DNA of 64,000 nucleotides, taken from assembly GCA_011319805.1 (NCBI GenBank), contig SJRY01000272.1, forward strand, positions 372,001-436,000, written 5' to 3'. The translations under genes and the position numbers were made by a program. Shown here piece after piece: positions 36,497-47,520 of this stretch. This DNA comes from Macrocybe gigantea (Eukaryota > Basidiomycota > Agaricomycetes > Agaricales > Callistosporiaceae). The notes under the pieces are model-generated. The model was not told the DNA's origin, searched no databases, and saw only the letters and a list, made by a program, of their open reading frames with translations. Each line of letters begins with the position of its first letter. The first letter of the stretch is position 1.

Positions 36497-37135
36497 ATGG
36501 CAGGGGTCATGCAACCTCCATTGGTGATGCAGAAAAGAAAAAGGAGTACTTTTCAATGTGCGATAACATCTGTAATTCGACTCCTACCACACCATATGAG
36601 TGAGTTGTCTTGGTTAACCATCAGTTACTATTTCTTCCAAGCAGCGCTTCTCAGCTGCATATCGGTTGTTTTTGCTGCTTGGGCTGCCATCCAAGTTATC
36701 CTCGACCATGAAACTCGGGACTTGTCGCCTGAGCAGCGCGGTTCTATCAACGGAGAAGCGAATAGCTATGCGTATATCCTCCTCACGCAGTTGGCGTCAT
36801 GAGCTTGACTCCATTTCAGATTTGCCAAGTGGGAGAAATTGAAGACAGCGAAGCTCCCTCCTACACCTGCCTATTCTGACCTTCCATCCAGTCTGCGAGA
36901 GGTCGTATACCCTCAGCAACAAGTGACACACCCCTCAGACTGCCAAACAGGTCTTATCGGGCAAACAATCAGTTACCACGATAGCAGACACAAGAAGATT
37001 CGAGAATGTGAAGTCCACGATTGTGGGACGAGTCACATGCGAGGAGATTGGTACCTCATCACGCACACTGACACCGACGAGGATATGATGGTCGGAGCTA
37101 GAGAAATGGATGATATTCTCAAGGCCCGCGTATGA
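36497..37135 (+). pseudogene. Possible fungal transcription-factor C-terminal fragment
   Basis: Two neighbouring open frames (36497-36802 and 36839-37135) read SWLTISYYFFQAALLSCISV, DHETRDLSPEQRGSINGEAN and then FAKWEKLKTAKLPPTPAYSD. The first string resembles the hydrophobic helix near the end of basidiomycete fungal_trans regulators. No Zn2Cys6 motif is nearby, and a clean splice between the frames is not seen. Low confidence; it may be an unrelated remnant. Confidence 0.22.
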
Positions 37136-37491
37136 CTAGTACGTGTCTTCATTTCAGGTTTGCGACAACGAATTACCTTGCAAGGAGTCATACAACGTGC
37201 CAAGGATGATGCATCGAGTTGAAACTGCGCTTGTTCGAGCAGCGAGAATAGCAAGTTGATAGAGAGACCCGAACGATATTCCGTGTATTCTCGTGTCCAT
37301 CAAAGCAAGCCAACAATGTTAGCTTGAATATCTTTCTCAATCAGTCACCTGGCAAGATTTAGCGCGAACAAGGGAATGAATGACTCGGCGTTCCACACCG
37401 GTCCTAGTGAGAATGGGAACATGGTCTGCAGTGGTCCATGCGCCGTGCCGGTCTTGCCACCGCCGTTGTTCCGCCATCGTTGTCCAACGGA

Positions 37492-37545
37492 AGTGTCACG
37501 AAGCCAAACAGCAGCTTTCCAATCAAACAAGTGCAAGGCAACCTG
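37492..37545. repeat. Short dispersed direct repeat, copy 2
   Basis: Partner of 35933-36000, same orientation, about 1.55 kb away. The interval 37136-38298 has no gene I can support. The 276-residue plus frame 37380-38210 runs straight through this repeat and has no motif. Confidence 0.45.
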
Positions 37546-38177
37546 CAAAAAAAAGCCAGCGAAGGACTTGCCCCCAAACGGCGATAGCCTTTATCGCTAA
37601 CATGTACAAACCAAGAAACTCCAAACTGACAACAGCCAACTCGACAGCCGAAACCGCCTTCACAGGAATCAAGGGGCCAGCGCTCAGCCATTCTCCTCCT
37701 ACCATCAAGCGCTGTAATCTGAAGCACTTTAACACTTTCTTAGGCTTTGCTCTGCCAGTCCTCTTGAATATGCTGAATTCTCTGTACTTGAAGAAGCCTT
37801 GTGACGTGACAATGAGAAAAAGAACAATAGACTCAACGAGGCGGTTCATTCTTCCTGTGACAACACAACCGAGCAATCAGGTCAAAAAGTCCTCGGTGAC
37901 CGTACGATGGAACGTACTGGGGGAATTGCTATATCGTGGAGGACGCTGGTGTTTGAACGACCAGCGGCGCGCAGGTCTAACGCTGTTATGCCAACGCGCG
38001 GAGGATCAGAATCTCGGGGTGCACGGTTGTTATACGAGGCTCCCTATTGTCTCCGCATGCCATCGTGGTCGCCTGGAAGGCACAGGTTGGCCATCTCCAT
38101 CCAGCTTACAACATCACAAAAGGTATCCGCCAAGACCAGTGACATTCATTGTGGGGAAGGCGACCACCACGACATCA

Positions 38178-38185
38178 TATATAAA
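38178..38185 (+). promoter_or_regulatory. TATA box of fungalysin 3
   Basis: TATATAAA sits 114 nt before the start codon of the fungalysin gene and is followed by a pyrimidine-rich leader. Confidence 0.55.
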
Positions 38186-38298
38186 GCCTCGAGGCCATCT
38201 TGATGGCTGATTTTGCTCATTCTTTTAGGCTCCTTGACTTTCTTCTCTCTTTCTTCCTTACATTATTTGATTTTCTTTTTCTTATCGTCATTTTGACA

Positions 38299-40798
38299 AT
38301 GACGTCTTTCAACTGCCTTCCTTTCCTTCTAGTCGCTCTCTACTGCGCCTCTACTGTCTCTGCCGCGCCCTGGCCAGGCCACACAAAGCACTCGACGCAC
38401 CGCGTCAGACAGCTAGGAAATAATTTCAAGCTCGAGACGTTCCAACCCAAGAGCACGTTCAAGGTACGCCTTTCTTTCTGCATAGACACAATACACGACC
38501 GAAGCCGGACGCGATGGGCTTTGTTCTCGTCAGACGTTCGGAAAAGGGCTTGAATCTACCGGCCAAGGCGACTCCTTCGTGGCCTCGTCTCTGAGCGACT
38601 CTGCGATCGCGTTCATACAGTCCCAGCTAGGAGTCGACGCGTCAAACGTGCAGTACAGGTCTGGCTTCAACGGAACCGTCGGCAGATACGCCTACGCCAA
38701 GCAATTCCATGTGAGTCGGCTCTCCACATAACTGCCGCGCACCCTGGTTGCCTTTCTGATTCGAGTCACTCATCCCCGTTTGGGTTTATATTCAGGATGG
38801 CATCCCGTTCGCCAACGCTGTCGCCAACGTAGCGTGGAAAGACGGCAAGGTCGTGGCTTTCGGCTCGTCCTTCGTCAACACGAGTGCGTTTCAGCTGCTT
38901 TTCGCGTCGCTTTCCAGCGTGCTTCTCGTGACAACTCACATTGGACCCCTCGCAGCGAACATCGCCCCGTCGGCGCCCAGCGTGGACTTGCAGTCCGTCG
39001 TGTCCAAGGTGGAAAAGCTCTTGGAAGGCAAAGTGAACGACGAGCAGCCCTCATTGGAGTTTCTCGCGCGCCCGGACGGCTCCGTCGCCCTCACGCACGT
39101 AGTCCAGATCCAGAACGACACGTCTGGACGTTCCTCGAAGCGTTTGTTGATGCACACACGGGAGAAGTCATTTCCGTACGGATTTCGTCACCCATGCATC
39201 GGTGCGCATCTTTCTGCGTCCGCGCTGATTTGGCTTCATGATCGCATTTCAGTACACTGTGGTCCCGATCGCGAAGGCAGCATTTCTGACGGCGAAGAGA
39301 CTCTGACGGACCCGCAGGACACGTTCTCGTCACCATTCGGTTGGCATAGCGACGGCGTGGACAACACGACCTCGACCTTGTGAGTTTCCAGTGTTCCGCC
39401 GGCACCATCGTCCGGGCAACGCTAATGTAATCTGCTCCCTTCTTTTGCCCTTCGTCAAACTCTCAGGGGCAACAACGTCGCGGCGTTTGTGAACCGAACT
39501 TTTACGAACGAGTCGGCGCCTGGACTTGTGTTTGACTTCAAGTATTCGGACCAGCGGGACCCGACGGTGCGTTCCAACGTCGACGCAGCGCGCACGAACG
39601 CGTTCTACATCGCCAATACGGTCCACGACATTGCGTACCGCTACGGGTTTACAGAAGAGGCGTTCAATTTTCAGGACAGCAATTTAATCATGGTGGGAGG
39701 GGTGGTGACAGCGTTCTGTTGTCGGTGCAGGATCCTTCGGGTCTGAACAATGCGAATTTCGCCACGCCGCCCGAGTGAGTGTTTTGTGGAAGGAATGATG
39801 ATTGCTGTGCGTGCTGATTTGATTTTTTTTAACCTAGCGGCCAATCGGGGGTATGTCGGATGTTCATCTGGGACCGGACTAATGTGAGTTTCTCTTTCGC
39901 TCTTTCGGTCCGCAATGTGTCTAAATCTTCTAGCCCCGGCGCGACGGGGCTCTGGAGAACGCCATCATCGTGCACGAGCTGACGCATGGGATCACGAATC
40001 GGATGACGGGCGGTGGAACGGGGCGGTGCCTGCAGAGCACGGAAGCCGGTGGAATGGGCGAGGGCTGGTCGGACGCCATGGCCGAGTGAGTCAGATGACG
40101 TCTCATTGTGAACATGAGAAGGAAGATTTTCTAGATGGGTTCAGCAAAAGTCTGCCAAGGTTGAAGATTTCGTCCTTGGCAATTTCGTCCTGGGCTCGAG
40201 CAAGGGAATTCGAAAGTTTCCCTACTCGACCGACCCGTGCGTTGCGGGCTGGCTTTTTTTTCCTTTTCTGTAGGCTGACGTTCTTTGCAGCACGGTGAAT
40301 CCGCTTCGGTACTCGAGCATCGCGCAGCTCAACGAAGTGCACAGTGCGTCGTTTCTCGCTCTTCTCCTCGACGCGTCGTCCGCTTTTGTTTACCGAGTGG
40401 GCTTTTACATAGACATTGGCGAAGTCTGGGCGAACATGCTGCACAACGTCTACGCCGCGCTCGTCGCTGAGCGCGGCTTCTCCGAGGCGGCCTTTACGAA
40501 CGTGGACGGCACGCAAGGCAACGTCGTGTTCATGCACCTGTTCATCGACGCGCTCGCGCTGCAGCCGTGCAACCCGACGTGTGAGTGGTCCGGCTTTATT
40601 GAACGTTTCTCGGACTCACCTCGGACTCCGACCGATTTCTTAGTCGTTTCTGCTCGCGATGCGTGGATCCAGGCGGACGAGAACAGGTACAACGGCGCGA
40701 ACAAGTGCACGCTGTTCAAGGCTTTTGCGAGTCGTGGCCTCGGGTTGAACGCCGGCGCCGACTTTGTGGACAATGTTGACGTTCCGGCGGGATGCTGA
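38299..40798 (+). CDS. Fungalysin, M36 family metalloprotease 3 (sequence frame-slipped)
   Basis: Third M36 gene, opposite strand to the tandem pair. The start [20 protein letters not shown] is a signal peptide and preferred over an upstream ATG. Propeptide: [75 protein letters not shown]. Mature: [19 protein letters not shown], zinc site [19 protein letters not shown] (HELTH), [14 protein letters not shown]-terminus NVDVPAGC. The frame must be corrected at three places: near 39125 (SG to [17 protein letters not shown]), near 39178 (VISV to DFVTHAS) and near 39683 (FNFQDSN to HGGRGG). Each fits one lost base, the last in a T run. It could be a young pseudogene, but the same signature occurs in essential genes of the window. 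Confidence 0.82.
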
Positions 40799-41438
40799 CG
40801 CTCCGTCGTTTGTCACGGTTTTGAAGTGGTCGGGGAAGGTATAAGGAAGGCTTATTACGCACTTAATATTGACAATCGATATCCACCGATGCCATACAAC
40901 TCACATAGAGATGTTATTCACGACACAATCAGCTCTGTCTGTATCCATATGTTAGAAAACGCCGTTATTTATTCAGCGACTGCTGCGCTTCTCGACTTGA
41001 TCTCGACCGCGCTTGTGAAATCTTCACACGGTTGCCTCGCCACGATCAACTGCAGCGGACTGACAACGACCAGCCAAAAAGTGACAAGGGTTTCACGTTT
41101 CACGCGTGCACGCCTCGCCGCACTCTGGGGTGCTTTCGAGCAGGCCCAAATCGGAGTCTAGTCTAGCCTACGCTAGCCGTTTTAGCCTTTCAGCCACGCG
41201 GCGGCCCAAAGCCCCGAGGAAGTAAAAGGAGCCAGAAGAAAAATAAAAAGCCAAGCTTGTCACCGTCATCGTTCGTTTGAAGGACCCCCCGCTGACGATC
41301 TGCTCAGTTGTCCTGGTTTGGTGGTCTTTTTGTTTTTGTTTTGCGGAAGAAGAGAGCTGTCGTTTGACGGTCTTTCAAGTTGGACCTTTGGGCTTTGGAT
41401 TTTGTCGCTTGAGCGCCTCTCCACACACACGCACACAC
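40799..41438. other. Intergenic between fungalysin 3 and HAP3
   Basis: About 640 nt. The plus frame 40826-41161 has no motif. Just before HAP3 the leader is purine/A-rich (agaagaaaaataaaaagcc), then CA repeats (cacacacacgcacacaca) right at the start codon. Confidence 0.4.
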
Positions 41439-42074
41439 ATGTCTGAGCCTCAGCCCATCATTCCCGCACCTGGCGCGGCTGCGCCCGAGGATGCCTCAAT
41501 GTCCGTCACGACGCCACAGGAGGCGCCAGAGCCCGCACCTATCACGGAGCAGGAGGTCGGGGAGTACAGAGAGCAGGATCGTTTTCTTCCGGTGAGGGTC
41601 TTCTTCCCGTCCTTCTGCGTCTGCGCAGTTTGTCCTGCTTTTGCTCATCTCACCTGCAACCAACAACAAAAAACACCAGATCGCCAACGTCTCCCGCATC
41701 ATGAAATCGTCCGTCCCGTCCACGGCCAAAATCGCCAAGGACGCGAAAGAGTGCGTCCAGGAGTGCGTGTCCGAGTTCATATCCTTCATCACGTCCGAGG
41801 CTGCGGAGAAGTGCCAGATGGAGAAGCGAAAGACGATCGGCGGGGAGGACATCCTTTATGCGATGTCCAGCCTCGGGTTCGAGAACTATGCGGAGACGCT
41901 CAAGATCCATCTCGCCAAGCTGCGCCAGGTGCGGCGTTGTGGTTTGCTTTGGGTGCTTTGCTTTCTGCTGATTGCCGGACGATCTTTTTTTTTTATGTGT
42001 AGAGCGGCGCCTCGGCCGCTTCATCGTCGCATAGAGCAGATTCGCACCCCGATTCGAGGAACGAGGAGGATTAG
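41439..42074 (+). CDS. HAP3: HAP3 / NF-YB, CCAAT-binding factor histone-fold subunit
   Basis: Forms the histone-fold dimer with HAP5 and binds CCAAT promoter boxes with HAP2. Exons 41439-41591, 41680-41928 and 42003-42074 give 157 aa. A Pro/Ala-rich N-terminus precedes [18 protein letters not shown], the family signature, then [39 protein letters not shown] and [19 protein letters not shown]. The last exon is a Ser-rich tail ending in EED. All phases agree; no frame slip. The end of the gene with its 3' flank was duplicated to about 47.0-47.5 kb. Confidence 0.95.
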
Positions 42075-42425
42075 AGTTTTTATTAGCGACTGACGGACGA
42101 CGACGACAACCCAACAAATTGCGCTCGCGTGTGCGTGTTTTTTTTTCACCGAGCTGTCAGAAGGTTTCGTTATTGCTATGCTGTGCTCATCTTCGTACGT
42201 GATCGTAGCCCCGTCTCGTCGTCGTCAGCCGTTTTGAATGATCATCACGATTCTGCGTTCTCTTTTCCCATCCAGGTCGGACACTTTTTTCCCTCCCCGT
42301 TTAAATTATCTGAATGGAGCGGCCTTTTAATTCTATAACGTGCAATTTCTCGATCAAATTTCGATACGTGTATGCAAATGGATCTGTATGACAATACAAG
42401 CGAGGGATACCTTTGTCTAGTCTGA
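41925..42425 (+). repeat. HAP3 3' end, source copy of a direct duplication
   Basis: Covers the exon 2/intron 2 junction, intron 2, exon 3 and about 350 nt downstream. It shares tracts such as agcggcgcctc, cttcgtacgtgatcgt, aggtcggac and atctgaatgg with 47030-47520 in the same order and orientation. Confidence 0.8.
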
Positions 42426-42944
42426 CTCATAACTTCCTCCCTGCATCGTGAACAGATGGATGGCCTCTTCGCCTTCCGTGCAATGCCAACCCTCGCCCGT
42501 AAACGTTTTCCTGCGGCTATCACGGAAAACGCTCGATGCAGCTGCAGTTGCCACTTTGAAATACTTCGATGTTCGTGCTTGAACTCGATCTTTTTCACTT
42601 GACACCCCTCTCTTCACATGTCATGTCTGCAGATTCACCCCAACCGCATCACCTTTCCGGTGGCCATGACACCAAGAGCCCTGCTTGAGGATAATAGGAC
42701 CCAAAGCTCGTACCGCCTGCCGTAAGCGAAGACATTTTTTTCCATATTGCTCTAGCACGCTCGCCACTCTTTGCCTTGATCACTAAAAATAAGGGGTTTC
42801 TGTAGCTTGGCAAATGTGCCATGTGAGGTCTTTTCAGTCAATCACCGAGGCATCGGAGCACGCTACAGCATTTGTGTGTCTTCTTAAGACGGCCTAGTTA
42901 CCTGGCGTTCGTTCTCAGATTCCCCTGCACAAATCGTTGAACCC

Positions 42945-45900
42945 ATGTTGGAAGGCGACAACGATCCTCAGATGAACGACCAGCTCAAAGAAGCGCCTAC
43001 CCCCAAAGAAGCGCCTGCCCCCTCGCAAAGGTATGTCCTACGTCTACCTGCCATATCTATCTGATTCGCCCTATTTCATACACAGTCTCGCGGCAAAAGA
43101 TCCGCCCGAACCTGCATCTCCGCTGCTACAACCATCAGAGGCACCCCCAACAGCTCCCGCTCCGCGGCCCAAACCCTCTTTAGGCCCCGTGCTAGCTAAT
43201 CTGCGGACCACGCTAGACAAACTCATAACACCGATGAAGGCAAGTGCCCTTCCGCTTACTCCTCAGAAAAGTTCGCTTGCTGAAATTCATTCGTCTTCAG
43301 GGTCTCATACCTGGATCTGGCGATATAATTCTTCCATCTGTCGTGGTTTTCGATCAACTCTGTCCTCCGTCCTCACCGCCAAGTGGACTAGCGACGCCTG
43401 GCCTAACGAGGCTTCGCGTGGACGATGTGCTCGATGATATCTTTGAATCGGGTGAACGAGCTCATCGCGAGTTAGATGCAATGGCGAATGGAGTTTCCGT
43501 AGCCGCACGTTCGGCTCTGGCCCAGGTCGAAACAAGTTCTTCCATGCTTTCCGAGTCCGACGCCGTCAAAGTCTTCAGCACTTTCATCATGTCCTTGGCC
43601 ACACCCCTCGCGAACGAAACAAGCCCGTCGACTCCTCAAACACCTGAAAGCAACTCGAACCCAAACAGGATGAATTTTGCCACCCCTGCCTTCGAGAGTC
43701 TAAGACGCGGATTGCAGAGAAACGAATTCATCCTCCAGCTCGGTTGCTCTACCGTCGCTCGTTGGCTACAGTCCCACTCTGAGGATGACCCAAACTACAT
43801 TCGCATCCTCAACCTTTTCGGTCTTTGCAACTTGGAATTATACGAGATCAACTGGGATGAAAAGTATCTCGCCCTTGGCGAATCTGCTGCCTTGCTTGCG
43901 ATGTCGCAGTTTTTGGATTATTTGAAGTCGGCGCCAGACGCGTCCTTTGCACCAATTCGCGAGTTAGTGAGGGTTTGGGCATATGGGAAACGGTTGAGCG
44001 TCCACCGAAACGGAGACATTGATCAGTTGGAACGAAGTATCGAATTGCTCAAGATATGTTGGTCATTGTTTCGGGATTCCCCCGTCACCCCTGCCGACGC
44101 GAAAGCCGCCCTGAGGAAGGAGCTAGGGAAATGTCTTCTTGACCAGTATACCGCTACGGGAAATGCAGGTAGCCTAGACAGTGCTATCGAACACCTCCAA
44201 GCTGTCACGGAAGATGCTCATACACTCGCACATGCTTCCTACGAGAGGTTTTTGCAGCGTGGAGATTTGGATGACCTGGACATAGCCCTCGACCGCGCTT
44301 CGACGACGCGCGACACTACCCCAGCCTCAGCCAGAGGATATGATCCTGATAAAGCTGCAACTCATCATGCATACGGATTGTCACTAGCCGAATGCTTCAA
44401 AATGACGCTGGACATGCAGGACCTCGATGACGCGGTCGAACACTGTCAGACGGCAATCACCTTCCTCAAACCCGCTCATCCGTTGTTCTCACACTACAAT
44501 GCGGCTCTTGCGCGCATCTTCTTTGCCCGTTATGAGGCAGGACACCTCGAAGATTTGGACTCTGCCCTGAATGTTATCGAGTTGTCAGTCTCGACAAACA
44601 AAGCAGGGTTTGGACAGCATGCCCGTGTACCTCCTGAAGCCATCCAGGGCTATCTCATGGCAGTCCAAGGTGCGAAATGTGACGATATTCACGCTGTACG
44701 GAACGGCATTCACCACCTGTCTGTGTCTCGAAAAAACTTTTGCGGTCCTCTATACCTCGAGTCCCAGATCGAGAACTACTTATCAAGAGCTCTAGTCTGC
44801 GCCTTCCGCTTGACGGCTTCCAATGATGACCTCGAAATGGCGCTTCATTACGCATCGCTAGCCGTCGACAAGGCAAGCGAAGGCTCTCCCTATCGGTTCG
44901 AGTTCGAATCAGAGCTGGGCCGGTTGCTAATGATCAGCTATGAGCATGGTCACCCTGAGCACTTCGACGAAGCCATTGCCCATTTTTGCTCTGTTGCCAT
45001 GTCCTTGACGTGGCCTTCTATCCGGCTGGATGCGGCTATCCAATGGGCTGATGCAAGCGAAAGGATTTCCAGTCCCGAAGCAGCGCTTGATGCACTGGAA
45101 ACGGCTTTGACTATCTTACCGCTACTGGCGTGGATAGGAAATGGCGTGCCCATCCAATATCGGATGTTGGCTTCTCAGAAGGCCACGGTCACCAATAGGG
45201 CTGCGGCCCATGCCCTCGACCTTGGGGATCCCCCAAGAGCCGTCTCATACATGGAGGGCGGTCGGAATATCTTGTGGACACAAGCCTTACAACTCCGCTC
45301 TGAGCACTCGCGATATAACCAAGATTCGGAGCATGAGTCTAGCATGGAATTCGCAGCGTTGTCGCAGTATCTCCTAGGACAGGGCTATGATGACCATTCT
45401 GATGTCCTATCCAGCTCACTGCCCGAGAGGCTGGAGCTGATTGGGGTTGATATCAGATCTTTACCCCCTGAATATCGCCCACCAGATCTTGAGGCATATA
45501 CGAGTGCCCTGGAAGAGTTGAAACAAGGCTACGCTTCCACTCAAGGGCGGATGGTAGAGCTTGTTGGTGCCGACAGAGCGCATGCGGATTTGATGGAGAT
45601 GACAGAATGGCGCCGCCTCCTCTTCAGGCAGATCCACCAAATCAGCCTGCACAGAGCTGCTAAAAGATGGGCGGAGTTGAGGTCCATCTTGGGCGAGACC
45701 AAGGGAAGAATTTGGCCTTCTCATGAATTCTCCGCCGACGGAAAGCACGATCTGGTTGCTGCTATTGCAGGCCGGGGGTCCATCGTCGTTCTCAATGTCT
45801 ACGAGCACAGGTGTGACGCTATCATCATTGGCGTGCGAAATTCCACCTTGGAGTTCCGTCATGTCCCCCTTCCCGATATTTCGGGACACGATGTTCAGTC

Positions 45901-46834
45901 ATGGGCCGAGGCGCTTCGTCTAGGCAGGCGCGACATGGACAACGGCACGATCAGCGTGCAAGAATACGAAGAGACTTTTCTAGTGCCCATCCTTCAAGCA
46001 TTGTGGAAAGGATTGGCTTGTCCGCTATTGAACCATGTGGGACGAAATGGGGAGGTCAAACGCGTCTGGTGGTACCCCACTGGTCCATTCACATTCATTC
46101 CAGTTCACGCAGCATCGCCATGCGATGGTGACCAGCCCGGTTTGCCAGAGCTCCTGATTTCATCGTACATCACATCTCTTCACTCTGTCATGGACGTCTC
46201 GAAGTCGCCAACCATGCCGTTCCGAATCCTCGCCGTCGGTCTCCAAGAGACTCCTGGATATCACTCACTCCCGTACGTCGAAAAGGAGATGAATTCTCTC
46301 CAGAGACTATGCAAAGATAGCCCAGGGAGCATTACAGCTGTGATTGGGGAAGAGGCCACGATGCAGCGAATCATATTGACACTCCGGGAATCGGCTGCTG
46401 AATACACGTCCATACATCTGGCATGCCATGCAGACCAGGACGAAGCACAACCCTTCCGCAGCAAGTTTTTCCTGTATAATAGAGCATTAGAACTCTCGCA
46501 GCTCATGGGACTGAATCTGTCACACATTCAATTCGCGTACCTTTCCGCGTGCTTCACCTCGGCGGGCGATGCCACTCTTCCGGACGAATGTATTCATCTT
46601 GCTGCCGGAATGCAGTTTTCTGGAGTACGCTCAGTTGTCGCCACGATGTGGACGGCAAATGATCAAGCCGCCGCGATGGCTGCGTCTAGGGTGTACAAGT
46701 ATCTGTTTAGGAATGGCGTTGAGAATGCGAACGCCATAGAAGCTGCGGAAGCGTTGCATAGAGCGGTGTTGGGGATGAAGAAGAGCGGCGTTCCGCTTGC
46801 ATACAGGGTTCCGTTCATCCATCTTGGAGTCTGA
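42945..46834 (+). CDS. TPR-CHAT protein (caspase-like CHAT protease with helical repeats)
   Basis: Exons 42945-43030, 43086-43239 and 43301-46834 give 1257 aa; the second intron (43240-43300) is GC-AG. The N-terminus is Pro-rich. The middle (about residues 200-830) is TPR-like helical repeats (SAIEHLQAVTEDAHTLAHAS, DLDDAVEHCQTAITFLKPA, LEDLDSALNVIELSV). The last 300 residues form a CHAT domain: YHSLPYVEKEMNSLQRL, then IHLACHADQDEAQPF with His1123 and FAYLSACFTSAG with Cys1164, the expected catalytic dyad, and MQFSGVRSVVATMWTANDQA. CHAT proteases are separase/caspase relatives. TPR-CHAT proteins are strongly expanded in Agaricomycetes, and bacterial TPR-CHAT proteins act in immunity or cell death. 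The target of this one is unknown. The 3.5-kb exon has no frame slip. Confidence 0.88.
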
Positions 46835-47029
46835 GTTGAGAGGTGGGCTAATCGGTATTGCAAAACTCTGTGCTTGTCTCGCTTCCTCTTGCTTTAGGAT
46901 CCCGAAATATATCACATTTCACTAACGCCCAGTGCCTCCGGATGATCATTGATGAGAGTCCTCTGTAATATTCGTTTATTGGGGTCTATGATTCGATGTT
47001 CATATTGCAGAAAATGACGAGCATTTTAT
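46835..47029. other. 3' flank of the TPR-CHAT gene
   Basis: Non-coding; leads directly into the degenerate HAP3-derived sequence. Confidence 0.4.
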
Positions 47030-47520
47030 GCAAGTCTATTTACTCAAACACCAGGTGCGAGGCAATTAGGTGATATTTTGCTTCCGCTGATAGATACTTT
47101 GTGCGCAGCGGCGCCTCTGTCGTTTTGTCGTCACATGGAATAGACTTCCACCTGGCTCAAGGAACGACGAGGAATGTCGTCCTATCAACGAGGTGCGGAA
47201 GGATACGGACAACCGTGACAACACCTAACAAATGCGCTATGCCATCGTGTCGTGTATTTTCCCCCAGGCTGTCAGAGATTTCGCTATGGCTATGCCGCTG
47301 TGTTCGCCTTCGTACGTGATCGTGGTCGATCTCGTCGTCAACCATTTTGAATATCATCATCGTCTCGTCTCTTTCCGATTCAGGTCGGACCCTTTTCCGT
47401 TTAAATCATCTGAATGGAAGGCCTTCCCATTCGATGATGTGCAGAACTCGGGCAATTTTTATATGCGTATTCAAGAGGATCCATATGTCAATACAAACGG
47501 GGATACGTTCGCTGTCTGAT
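47030..47520 (+). pseudogene. Decayed copy of the HAP3 3' end
   Basis: From about 47051 (accaggtgcg) the sequence parallels the HAP3 exon 2/intron 2 junction, the intron, exon 3 (agcggcgcctctgtcg against agcggcgcctcggccg) and the 3' flank to about 47520. Substitutions and indels remove the reading frame, and no histone-fold exon is present. It is a truncated 3' fragment only, most likely left by a segmental duplication. Confidence 0.75.

Noticed and set aside
37380..38210. 276-residue plus-strand open frame
   Set aside because: Crosses a dispersed repeat, has no signal peptide, domain or even composition; probably chance in a stop-poor stretch.
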